From contig DCFZ01000021.1 in the NCBI GenBank assembly GCA_002314455.1, positions 1 to 56,503 on the forward strand: DNA of 56,503 nucleotides. Direction: 5' to 3'. The number at the start of each line of letters is the position of its first letter. Position 1 is the first letter of the stretch. Both the position numbers and the translations under genes were made by a program. Origin of the DNA: Lentisphaeria bacterium UBA1791. GTDB lineage: Bacteria; Verrucomicrobiota; Lentisphaeria; Victivallales; Victivallaceae. The notes beneath the pieces were generated by a model that searched no databases, had not been told where the DNA came from, and saw only the letters and a list, made by a program, of their open reading frames with translations. This document shows, piece after piece, positions 34,298 through 42,836 of this stretch.

Positions 34298-35959
34298 CTA
34301 CTTTTCCAGACACTTGTAATGAATTTCATCCCACGCGTCGATGGCGAGGTGGTCGAGTTTCAGGTCGACGGGGCTTTTGCCCATAAAGGGAATCTCGCCG
34401 TAGACCGCCTTGACGACTGCGCGCTGGGAAGCGGGGCAGTGCGAGCAGACGTTGATGACCGCCGCCGGGGTGTTGGGGTTCTCGGTCGCGACGTAGGGCG
34501 AGCAGAGGCTGATGACGACGGGGTTGGTGTGGATTGTGTTGCTCATCTGCCAGACGTTTTCGAGCGGCGTGCCGGAAATCTTGGTCTGCAAGTACGGCGT
34601 ATAGGTAAAGATGATGACAATCGCGTCGTAGTGCACGCCGCGGAGTTCCTCGTCGAAAAGGTCGAGGCAGTTGCCGTTGGCGCGGATCGTCAGGTGCGCG
34701 CCGCGGTCGCGGAAGCCCTGCAAAATGATCTTGATGCGCGGATCGTCCTCGAGGTGATCCAATTTCAGATTGTCGATGGTGTCGACGACGACGACGAGCA
34801 TCTCTTTGACCTTGTTCTGGTCGAGCGGCAACACTTTGGTGCGGTCGCAGGCGAGCACAAGACCCTTTTCGGCGATCGTGTCGGCGATCTGTTGATAGTC
34901 GGCGGCATCCTTGGTCGCGGGGGGATTCTCGTCGAGAATGCCCGAAGCGACTTTCATTTTCAGCGCGCGCAAGGCGGCTTCGTCGATGCGGGACTCCTTG
35001 ATGTCGCCCGCGGCGACCGCTTTTTCGAGCAGGTCGAAAATATCGGGTTCGGGCCAGAGCAGCACGTCGCACCCCGCGTTGACCATCGTGATCATGCGTT
35101 TTTCATAGGGGCGGAACGAGACGAAACCGCCCATGATGAGCGCGTCGGTGACGAGAACGCCGTCGAATTGGAGTTCGTCGCGCAGCAATCCCGTCGTGAT
35201 CTTGTCGGAAAGGATCGACGGGAAGTTGCGGTCGTCGACGCACGGTAGTGCGATGTGCGCGCCCATGATCGAGGCGACGCCCGCTTCGATTGTCTTGCGG
35301 TAGACGAGACCGAACGTCCGGTCCCACTCCTCCTTGCTCATCTCGTCGACTGCGACGCCGATGTGCTGATTGCGGAAGTCGGCGCCGTCGCCGGGGAAGT
35401 GCTTCAAGGTCGCCATCAATCCGTTGCTCTGCATACCGCGGATGATCTCACAGCACATATCGGCGACGAACTGGGGATCGCTGCCGAGCGCGCGCATGCC
35501 GATCGCGGGCGCGAGCCAGTTGAGGATGATGTCGCCGACGGGGGCAAAAGTCCAGTGGAAGCCCTCGTTGCGGCCGCGCTGGGCGATTACGCGCCCGAAT
35601 TCATAAGCGAGCTTGAGATCGTGCGTCGCGCCGAGGACGATCTGGCAGGGCATCGGTTCGCCGCCCGCGCCGTTTTCGAGGTCGCCCGCGACGAGGAGCG
35701 GCAGTTTCGCGTGCTCGTTGATCGCCTTGACGTCGTCGATGCCCTTCATGCGCTTGCCGACAAGCCCGATGATGTCGCATCCGGAAAAGAAGCTCCCGAA
35801 GGGGAACTTTTCGGCGATCTCCTCGTAGGAGTATTTTTCGCGCAACATCTTGACGTTGCGCGAGTTGAACATAACCATCTGACCGATTTTCTCGCGGAGC
35901 GTCATCTGTGAGAGGATCGCCTGCGCGCGGTCGCACGTGTTTTGATCGTAAAGTTTCAT
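34298..35959 (-). CDS. GH3 glycosidase, NagZ-like with altered dyad
   Basis: A 553-residue family 3 hydrolase. The N-terminal barrel contains GDLENGAGG (92-100), KHFPGDG (186-192) and the nucleophile D272 in VLVTDALIMGG. The C-terminal part (about 370-553) is the alpha/beta sandwich. KHFPGxG followed by ...H199 resembles the beta-N-acetylglucosaminidase branch (NagZ/YbbD), but the family D-S-H dyad reads N-Q-H here. The acid/base or the substrate may therefore differ; beta-glucosidase or beta-xylosidase activity is an alternative. No signal peptide: cytoplasmic. AAGGGAAA precedes ATG 35959. First gene of the leftward operon. Confidence 0.85.
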   Translation of the reverse strand: MKLYDQNTCDRAQAILSQMTLREKIGQMVMFNSRNVKMLREKYSYEEIAEKFPFGSFFSGCDIIGLVGKRMKGIDDVKAINEHAKLPLLVAGDLENGAGGEPMPCQIVLGATHDLKLAYEFGRVIAQRGRNEGFHWTFAPVGDIILNWLAPAIGMRALGSDPQFVADMCCEIIRGMQSNGLMATLKHFPGDGADFRNQHIGVAVDEMSKEEWDRTFGLVYRKTIEAGVASIMGAHIALPCVDDRNFPSILSDKITTGLLRDELQFDGVLVTDALIMGGFVSFRPYEKRMITMVNAGCDVLLWPEPDIFDLLEKAVAAGDIKESRIDEAALRALKMKVASGILDENPPATKDAADYQQIADTIAEKGLVLACDRTKVLPLDQNKVKEMLVVVVDTIDNLKLDHLEDDPRIKIILQGFRDRGAHLTIRANGNCLDLFDEELRGVHYDAIVIIFTYTPYLQTKISGTPLENVWQMSNTIHTNPVVISLCSPYVATENPNTPAAVINVCSHCPASQRAVVKAVYGEIPFMGKSPVDLKLDHLAIDAWDEIHYKCLEK

Positions 35960-35998
35960 GGCAAATTTCCCTTGGTTGGATTTACGGTTCACGCTTGT

Positions 35999-36027
35999 AA
36001 CATAGTGCCGTTTGCTTTGCTTTGCAA
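35999..36027 (-). promoter_or_regulatory. Promoter of the GH3-GH29 operon
   Basis: Minus-strand TTGCAA (36027-36022), a 17-bp spacer and TATGTT (36004-35999), 40 bp before the ATG. Back to back with the symporter promoter; the two -35 elements are 40 bp apart, room for one shared regulator. Confidence 0.55.
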
Positions 36028-36066
36028 TCCGGGAAGCCTTTTTTTATGTTTTTTTTCCGCGATCTC

Positions 36067-36095
36067 TTGCCAAAATTGATCCTTTATGCTATATT
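36067..36095 (+). promoter_or_regulatory. Promoter of the symporter-GH2 unit
   Basis: TTGCCA (36067-36072), a 17-bp spacer and TATATT (36090-36095), one of the best sigma-70 matches in the window. The 5-prime UTR is about 30 bases, with GGGAG before the ATG. Confidence 0.65.
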
Positions 36096-36131
36096 TGCTT
36101 TATACACTAAAATAATACGGGAGCGCTTTTC

Positions 36132-38120
36132 ATGAATTTACATGCCATCGACTGGGTGATCCTCATCGCATTTCTGGCGATGATCTTCTTTGTGGTCTTT
36201 TACTTCAAACGCTTTACGCGGACGGTGAGCGACTTCATGGTGGCGAGCCGGATGGCGGGACCTTACATGCTCGTCATCGCGCCCGGCGTGATGTCCGTGT
36301 CGCTTTTGATCGCCAACGGTCAACAGACCTACAACAACGGACTTTCCTCCGGCTGGTGGCAGCAGATCGGGGTGCCGGTCAGCATGCTGCTGACGCTTTT
36401 CGGATTTGTCGCCTACCGGTTGCGGGCGACGAAAACGATGACGCTCGCGCAGTTTCTGGAGGTGCGCTACAGTCGGAGCTTCCGGATCTTTTCAGGTATT
36501 CTCTGCTGGACGAGCGGCGTTTTGAATTACGGCATTTTCCCGATGGTGTCGGCGCGTTGCCTCATTACGCTTCTGCAATTGCCGGCGACTTTTCCGCTTT
36601 TTGGGTTCAACGTCGAAACCTATCCCGTGACCATTTTCATTTTGATGGTGATCGCCTGTACGATCGCCTGCGTCGGCGGTCAGGTGGGAATTCTCTTTAC
36701 CGGATTTTTCATGAATCTCATCTCTTTTGCGCTCTGTCTGGTTTTCATGTATTTTATGCTCTTTAAGTTCCCGTGGAACACCATCGTCGAGGGATTGCGC
36801 ATCGTGGAACACCCGGAAACGCAGAATCTTATGAATCCCTTCAAAGCCTTTGACGCCGACGGTTTTAATATCTGGTTTTTCATCATCATGATGGCGTTCA
36901 ACGCCTACAGCCGCGGCTGCTGGCAAGGGGGCGCGGGGCTCGGGATGTCAGCGAAAACGCCGCACGACAACGTGATGTCGGGCGTGTTGGGCCGCTACCG
37001 CGCTTACGCGCCGTTTTTGATGATCCTCATTTTGCCGCTCGGCGCGTACGCGATGCTCCACCTGCCGCAATACGCCCCGGAAGTCGCGGGGATCAAGGCG
37101 CATCTCGCCGGCCTCGCTACGGATTCGCTGCGCGACCAAGCGCGATTGCCGCTTATTCTAGCACATATTCTGCCCGCCGGACTTTTCGGGCTTTTCGTCA
37201 TCATGCTGCTCGCCGGATCGATTTCCATCGACGCGAGCTACATTCACAGCTGGGGCACGATCCTCATTCAGGACATCGTGATGCCGTTGCGCAAGAAGCC
37301 GTTTGAGGCGAAAACGCATTTGCTCTTGTTGCGGCTCGGCATCCTCGGCGTGGCGACGTTTGCCTTCTTTTTTAGCTGGTTTTTCCCGCTGAATGATTAC
37401 ATCACGATGTACCAGATGATCACGGGGGCGATCTACATGGGCGGCGCGGGCGCGGTCGTCGTCGGCGGTTTGTACTGGAAACGCGGTTCCACTTGTGCCG
37501 CGTGGACGGCAATGATTTTTGGAACGGTGATCTGCTGTCTCGGGCTTTACTTTCAGAATTTCTGGAGTGTTGCGTGGAATCAACTTCACGCGCTTTTCCC
37601 GAACTGGGCGTATTTAACCTCGCATCAGGCGAAATTTCCGATCCCGACGCCGATCGTCACGGTGATCACGATGGCGGTGGCGATCGGAAGCTACGTCCTC
37701 GTTTCGCTTTTGGGCCCGAAACACGAGCACAATATGGATAAACTTCTTCACCGAGGAGAATATGCCGAAGAAGATACGCGCGTCGCGGTGGCTTCGACCC
37801 AATTTTCCTGGTCGAAACTCGTCGGCATCACGCCGGAACACACAAAATCGGAAAGGGTACTGGTCTACACTTCGTTTTACTACACGATGGGGATGTTTTC
37901 CCTGTTTCTCGTCGTAACGATCCTCGCGCTCACGACCGACTGGCTCAGCGATCGCTTCTGGGAAGAGCTGCAATTCTGGAAAAACATCACGCCGGGCGTT
38001 CTTCTGGGCACGATCGCGACAATCTGGATCGTCTGCGGCGGCTTGCGCGACCTCGTCAATTTGATCAAGGACTTGCGCAATTACAAGGCGAACGACAAGG
38101 ACGACGGCTTTGTCGAATAA
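36132..38120 (+). CDS. Sodium:solute symporter (SSS family)
   Basis: A 662-residue inner-membrane transporter with about 14 hydrophobic segments beginning at residue 5. The LeuT-fold SSS signature is recognisable in the first half (SDFMVASRMAGPYML, GWWQQIGVPVSM, TLAQFLEVRYS) and LLAGSISIDASYIHSWGTI near 360 corresponds to the Na+-site helix. It would import sugars, uronates or similar solutes with Na+. A long cytoplasmic loop near 540-575 is charged. It sits between GH3/GH29 and GH2, which suggests that it brings in the oligosaccharides those cytoplasmic enzymes cleave. No SusC/SusD pair is present. Confidence 0.88.
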   Translation: MNLHAIDWVILIAFLAMIFFVVFYFKRFTRTVSDFMVASRMAGPYMLVIAPGVMSVSLLIANGQQTYNNGLSSGWWQQIGVPVSMLLTLFGFVAYRLRATKTMTLAQFLEVRYSRSFRIFSGILCWTSGVLNYGIFPMVSARCLITLLQLPATFPLFGFNVETYPVTIFILMVIACTIACVGGQVGILFTGFFMNLISFALCLVFMYFMLFKFPWNTIVEGLRIVEHPETQNLMNPFKAFDADGFNIWFFIIMMAFNAYSRGCWQGGAGLGMSAKTPHDNVMSGVLGRYRAYAPFLMILILPLGAYAMLHLPQYAPEVAGIKAHLAGLATDSLRDQARLPLILAHILPAGLFGLFVIMLLAGSISIDASYIHSWGTILIQDIVMPLRKKPFEAKTHLLLLRLGILGVATFAFFFSWFFPLNDYITMYQMITGAIYMGGAGAVVVGGLYWKRGSTCAAWTAMIFGTVICCLGLYFQNFWSVAWNQLHALFPNWAYLTSHQAKFPIPTPIVTVITMAVAIGSYVLVSLLGPKHEHNMDKLLHRGEYAEEDTRVAVASTQFSWSKLVGITPEHTKSERVLVYTSFYYTMGMFSLFLVVTILALTTDWLSDRFWEELQFWKNITPGVLLGTIATIWIVCGGLRDLVNLIKDLRNYKANDKDDGFVE

Positions 38121-38165
38121 TCGATCGGACATAAATTCTCTCGAAAGAAATATCAAGGAGTAGGA

Positions 38166-39785
38166 ATGATGAAATCCCGTGCAATGAAAAATATTCCGGA
38201 ATCCGGTGCGGAAATCCCCTTGACTGGATTGTGGGACTTCGGATATTCGGAAACGGAGAAAATTCCCGCGTGCGACGCAGTTGCGACCGTCCCCGCCTGT
38301 GCCGATGCGCTTGCCGAACGTTTCGGGCGGGAGGGCTATGCCGCCTTTCGCAGAAAAGTCAAAATCGGCGGCATGGTGCGCCTGCGGTTGACCGGCGGGT
38401 TGCATCTGCGCGTTTTCTGGGACGAGCGTGAAATCGGGCAAAGCGTCCTCGCCTATACGCAGGAGGAATATGATTTTGACGCGGGAAATGAAGCCATCCA
38501 CACGCTGCTGATCGTCACCGACAATTTCAAGGATGATCTGCCCTCGTCGGTTTTCCGTCCCTATTACGATTTCTACGGTTACAACGGCATTTACGACACC
38601 GTGACGATCGAGCGTCTTTCGCCGGGAAAGATCGACCGGATCCAGGTGACGCCGCTTGCCCGAATGCCGGGAAGCGTGCGCATCGCGCTTCACGCGATCG
38701 CCCCTGCTCCCGCCGAAGTCCAAATATCCTTTGACGGCGGAAAAGTCCAAAGTTATCCGTGGAGTGAAGTCCTTACGCTCTCCGTCCCCAAGTGGAAATA
38801 CTGGTCGCCCCAATCCCCGCATCTTCACACCGTGACCGTCAACGGCAAGGAAGCGACTTTCGGCATCCGCTTTCTCGACTGGCAGGGGCGACGTCTGCTC
38901 CTCAACGGAAAACCGCTGAAATTAGTCGGCGTCAACCGCCACGAGGCCCATCCCGAATTCGGTGCGGCGACGCCGGAAGCGCTGATCTGGAACGATCTGC
39001 TTGCGATCAAGCGGCAGGGGTTCAACTTCATCCGCGGCAGCCACTACCCGCAAAAGGAGATGATGCTCAACATCGCCGATCGGCTCGGACTGCTCGTCTG
39101 GGAAGAGGCGCTCGGCTGGGGCAATCGGGAGGAGGCGCTCACTGATGCGACCTTCCGCGCCCGACAGGAAGAGCAATGCCGCAAAATGGTGCGCAAGAGT
39201 TTCAACCACCCCTCGGTCATCATTTGGGGGTTCCTCAACGAATGTCAGAGCGAACTCGAGACGGCGCGACTGCTCGTCTGGCGTTTGCGCGACATATTGC
39301 ATGAACTTGATCCAAGCCGGCCCGCGACCTTTGCCACATACAAAAATCAACTCGACAAGTGCATCACCGACATGGACATCGTGTCGATCAACACCTATCC
39401 CGACTGGTATGACGACAACCGTACGACCGCCGACTTTTCCGCGATCGGCAAAAGGTTGCAGGATCTGTCGGATCTTTTCCCCGACAAGCCCCTGATCATC
39501 AGCGAGATCGGGTGTGCCGCGATCTACGGCGAGCACAGCGGCTTCCGCTGGTCGGAGGAATATCAATCGGAATATGTGACGACGGCGGTTCGCGAGATCT
39601 TGCGGCGCGACGACTACACCGGCGTTTCGTTGTGGCAGTATTGCGACACGCGCACTGCCCATACCACCCGGAGCATATTGGGTACACCCCGGTGTTTCAA
39701 CAACAAGGGACTGATCAACGAATACCGGCTACCGAAACTCTCCTGGAAAGCGATGAAACAACTTTTGGCAAAGAAAAAAATCTGA
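38166..39785 (+). CDS. GH2 glycosidase, probable beta-glucuronidase
   Basis: A 539-residue family 2 enzyme with jelly-roll (about 15-155), immunoglobulin-like (about 155-240) and TIM-barrel (about 240-539) domains. The barrel shows RGSHYPQ at 290-296, acid/base E359 in GFLNEC and nucleophile E447 in IISEIG. N512-x-K514 in FNNKG matches the N-x-K motif by which beta-glucuronidases bind the uronate carboxyl group. That motif and SEEYQSEY (463-470) favour beta-glucuronidase over beta-galactosidase. It is shorter than E. coli UidA (603). No signal peptide. AAGGAG precedes ATG 38166 (second ATG 38169). Co-transcribed with the symporter, 45 bp downstream. Confidence 0.85.
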   Translation: MMKSRAMKNIPESGAEIPLTGLWDFGYSETEKIPACDAVATVPACADALAERFGREGYAAFRRKVKIGGMVRLRLTGGLHLRVFWDEREIGQSVLAYTQEEYDFDAGNEAIHTLLIVTDNFKDDLPSSVFRPYYDFYGYNGIYDTVTIERLSPGKIDRIQVTPLARMPGSVRIALHAIAPAPAEVQISFDGGKVQSYPWSEVLTLSVPKWKYWSPQSPHLHTVTVNGKEATFGIRFLDWQGRRLLLNGKPLKLVGVNRHEAHPEFGAATPEALIWNDLLAIKRQGFNFIRGSHYPQKEMMLNIADRLGLLVWEEALGWGNREEALTDATFRARQEEQCRKMVRKSFNHPSVIIWGFLNECQSELETARLLVWRLRDILHELDPSRPATFATYKNQLDKCITDMDIVSINTYPDWYDDNRTTADFSAIGKRLQDLSDLFPDKPLIISEIGCAAIYGEHSGFRWSEEYQSEYVTTAVREILRRDDYTGVSLWQYCDTRTAHTTRSILGTPRCFNNKGLINEYRLPKLSWKAMKQLLAKKKI

Positions 39786-39959
39786 TTTTTTCTCCGCAAC
39801 TTGCCTATAGTACAGCAGTTATGGATTTTTTAGATGCCGGAGGCAAAAATGAAAAAATCTCTCCTGCTTATCCCCTCTGCTTGATTTTTCCCTATGAGTT
39901 GGTATTTTATAGTGAAACAGCGATATTTTACAAACTTCCGATATCGGAAAGGAAAGGTC

Positions 39960-41468
39960 ATGAAAAAAAAGTTGTTGCTTTCGGCAGTTGTCGCCTTGAC
40001 GGCGGGATGTTTGTGCGGGCAGTCGGACAAGAAATTCGACGTCAGGGATTACGAATATGCGATGGGCGAAAAGTATTTTAAGCTCTGGAATGACGACGAG
40101 CAAGCAAGGATCGACCGCGACATCGAGAAAAACCGCAAGGCGGACGGCGTGTTTGACCTCCAAATCCCCGCGGGAACAGAAGTTAAGGTCGAGCAGACGC
40201 GCCACGCTTTTTACTTCGGCGCCTTTTTTGCGATGTACGATCGCTTTGAGCGCAAGGCGGAAAACGACGCTTTCAATCAACTCTGGATCGACCTTTTCAA
40301 CTCGGCGACGATCCCCTTTTACTGGGGCTTGTCCTTTGAAAAGGAAGAGGGCGTTTTCGCGACGGCAAGGATTGACGACATGATCGCCTTTTGCGACGCG
40401 CACCAAGTCCGCAAACACGGTCACCCGATCATTTGGGGCAGCAACGTCGTCGTACCCAAGTGGGTGCTGGAAAAATTCCCCGCCGAAGCGCGCGAAACGG
40501 AATTTTTCAAAAAAGAGTACCACGAATTTTCCGACGCCGCGAAAACGCGGAAAAATCCGACCGCCTACTGGTGCGCGATGGGCGACCTCACCGAGGGGGA
40601 ATTTGCGGCGAAATACCCCGATTATGTCCGTTACATCAATGAAATTTACGCCAAGCGCATCGTCGACGTCTGTACGATGTACGGCGACAAGATCGATTCG
40701 TGGGACGTTGTCAACGAGAGCGTTGCCGACTCCGTCGCGCAACCCTATTACGGCGACGCTCCGCGCCTCGTCCCCGGCGGCAAAGTTTCCAAGAGCATCT
40801 ACGGCGCACTGCCGGGGGATTACGTGTGGCGTTCTTTCAAAATGGCGGAAGCGTGTCTGCCCGCTTCGGCGTGGCTCAACATCAACGACGTCATCTACGG
40901 CAATCCTGTCGACAATTACGCGGCGCAGATAAAAAATCTGCTGGCGCGCGGCGCGAAAATCGACGCGATCGGCTGTCAGATGCACATTTTCAAAGTTCCC
41001 GTCACGGAAAAAATGGCGTCGGGCGAAGCGTATGAGCAATCGCCGGAAATGGTGCGCCGGGCGTTGGACAAATTAAGCGAACTGCCCTGTAAACTTCATT
41101 TGAGCGAGATCACGATCATGGCGCCGACCGACGACGCGCGCGGCGAAGCGATCCAGGCGGTGCTCGCCTACAACTTGTACCGTTTGTGGTTCAGCTATCC
41201 CGCAATGAGCGGCATCACCTGGTGGAATACCGTCGATCACGTCAGCAAGGCGGAGGATTTTGCATCCGGCATTTTACGGCGCGATATGAGCAAAAAGCCG
41301 GTCTACTTTGCGCTCGACGATCTCATCAATCGCCAGTGGAAGACCAATTTGACCGTCAAGGCGGACGCCGACGGCAAGATCGCTTTCCGCGGTTTCAAAG
41401 GCGTCTACCGCCTGACGTGGCGGGATCAGACGGGCAAGATGCAGCAAAAAGACGTAAAAGTGCAATAA
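39960..41468 (+). CDS. GH10-like lipoprotein (endo-xylanase family)
   Basis: A 502-residue surface or periplasmic enzyme. Residues 1-17 are a lipoprotein signal with lipobox LTAGC (C17). A short beta domain (about 60-85) precedes the barrel with HGHPIIWGS at 153-161, acid/base E253 in SWDVVNES and nucleophile E383 in LHLSEI, the GH10 pair. GITWWNTVD near 415 is the conserved Trp strand. It should cleave xylan or a related beta-1,4 backbone outside the cytoplasm. The open frame continues upstream to 39894, but AAAGGAAAGG fixes the ATG at 39960. It lies 174 bp after GH2, a gap with AT-rich, promoter-like sequence (for example TTGGTA/GATATT at 39899-39927). Confidence 0.85.
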   Translation: MKKKLLLSAVVALTAGCLCGQSDKKFDVRDYEYAMGEKYFKLWNDDEQARIDRDIEKNRKADGVFDLQIPAGTEVKVEQTRHAFYFGAFFAMYDRFERKAENDAFNQLWIDLFNSATIPFYWGLSFEKEEGVFATARIDDMIAFCDAHQVRKHGHPIIWGSNVVVPKWVLEKFPAEARETEFFKKEYHEFSDAAKTRKNPTAYWCAMGDLTEGEFAAKYPDYVRYINEIYAKRIVDVCTMYGDKIDSWDVVNESVADSVAQPYYGDAPRLVPGGKVSKSIYGALPGDYVWRSFKMAEACLPASAWLNINDVIYGNPVDNYAAQIKNLLARGAKIDAIGCQMHIFKVPVTEKMASGEAYEQSPEMVRRALDKLSELPCKLHLSEITIMAPTDDARGEAIQAVLAYNLYRLWFSYPAMSGITWWNTVDHVSKAEDFASGILRRDMSKKPVYFALDDLINRQWKTNLTVKADADGKIAFRGFKGVYRLTWRDQTGKMQQKDVKVQ

Positions 41469-41480
41469 GGAGTTTTTCTG

Positions 41481-42818
41481 ATGACATACGCGATGCCGGA
41501 AAATTTCGTGTGGGGGGCGGCGACCGCATCGTTTCAGGTCGAGGGCGGTTTGGAGTGCGACGGAGCAGGGGAGTCCAACTGGCTTCATTTCTGCCGTAAG
41601 CCGGGGCGGATCAAGCGCGACGACATTCCGCTGGTCGGGTGCGATCAGTACCACCGCTACCGCGAAGATGTCGCGTTGATGAAACGTCTCGGCATCAAGG
41701 CATACCGTTTTTCGTTGAGCTGGGCGCGCATTTTTCCGCGCGAAGGCGTGGTCAACGAGAAAGGGCTTGCCTATTATCAAAGCCTCGTCGACGCTCTGCT
41801 TGAGGCGGGCATTGAACCTTATGTGACGATCTTCCATTGGGACTTGCCGCAATACCTTGAGGAAAAAGGCGGCTGGCGAACGAAAGAAACGAGCAAAAAG
41901 CTCGGCGATTTCGCCTCCTTTATGGCAAAGGCTTTCGGCAACAAGGTGAAACATTACTTTACCGTCAACGAGATTACGATGTTCACCGCCGCCGGACACA
42001 ATGGCTCCGGCATGGCGCCGGGGCTGAAACTGCCGCTTCAGGAAATTTATCAGACGATCCACCACGGCAACTTGGCGCACGGCTACGTCGCGCAGGCGCT
42101 TCGCGGTGCCGCACCGCACGCCGAGATCGGCATCGCCAACAATCCCGGCATCACCGTGCCGCTTTACGAAACCGAAGAAAACATCGACGCCGCCCGGCGT
42201 GCGACGCGCTTCAACAACGCCAGTTGTCATACCGCGATCGAAGAGGGGCGCTACCTCGACGAATTTCTCGAAAAAGTCGGCAAGGACGCGCCGCACTTCA
42301 CCGACGAGGAAATGAAAATCATTGCGACGCCGACCGATTTTACCGGCTTCAACGTCTATACGGGTAATTATTGCACTGCCGACCCTGAATCGCCGCAGGG
42401 ATTTAAAATGTTTTCAGGCGCGGCGGATCACCCCTATATGGATCTTACCTGGTTGCGCTTCGTGCCGACGGCGATCTACTACGGCGCAAAGTTCATTCAC
42501 GAATTGTGGGGCAAGTCGACCTATGTGACCGAAAACGGCTGTTCCGCCGCCGATGTGTTGAGTCAAACCAATGAGATTTACGACTCGGGCCGCATCGAAT
42601 ATCTGCGCAACTACTTGCGCAACTTGCAGCGCGCGACGGCGGAAAAACTTCCCGTCAAAGGCTATTTTCAGTGGAGTCTGCTCGATAATTTCGAGTGGGC
42701 ACAGGGCTTTACGCCCCGCTTCGGCATAGTTTACGTCAATTACGCAACGCAACAGCGCATTCCCAAGTGGAGTGCGAAATACTATGCACAATGCATCAAA
42801 AACAATTCAATTCTGTGA
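41481..42818 (+). CDS. GH1 beta-glycosidase
   Basis: A 445-residue cytoplasmic retaining glycosidase. NFVWGAATASFQVEG is at 8-22, acid/base E164 in FTVNE and nucleophile E351 in YVTENGC. GYFQWSLLDNFEW near 395-407 binds the terminal sugar. It would act on cellobiose-like or other beta-glucosides/beta-galactosides; nothing suggests a 6-phospho specificity, and the transporter here is not a PTS. AAGGAG precedes the ATG and the gap to the GH10 gene is 12 bp, so extracellular backbone cleavage and intracellular disaccharide cleavage share a transcript. Confidence 0.92.
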   Translation: MTYAMPENFVWGAATASFQVEGGLECDGAGESNWLHFCRKPGRIKRDDIPLVGCDQYHRYREDVALMKRLGIKAYRFSLSWARIFPREGVVNEKGLAYYQSLVDALLEAGIEPYVTIFHWDLPQYLEEKGGWRTKETSKKLGDFASFMAKAFGNKVKHYFTVNEITMFTAAGHNGSGMAPGLKLPLQEIYQTIHHGNLAHGYVAQALRGAAPHAEIGIANNPGITVPLYETEENIDAARRATRFNNASCHTAIEEGRYLDEFLEKVGKDAPHFTDEEMKIIATPTDFTGFNVYTGNYCTADPESPQGFKMFSGAADHPYMDLTWLRFVPTAIYYGAKFIHELWGKSTYVTENGCSAADVLSQTNEIYDSGRIEYLRNYLRNLQRATAEKLPVKGYFQWSLLDNFEWAQGFTPRFGIVYVNYATQQRIPKWSAKYYAQCIKNNSIL

Positions 42819-42836
42819 AAAGGAAGTGTAAAAGGG

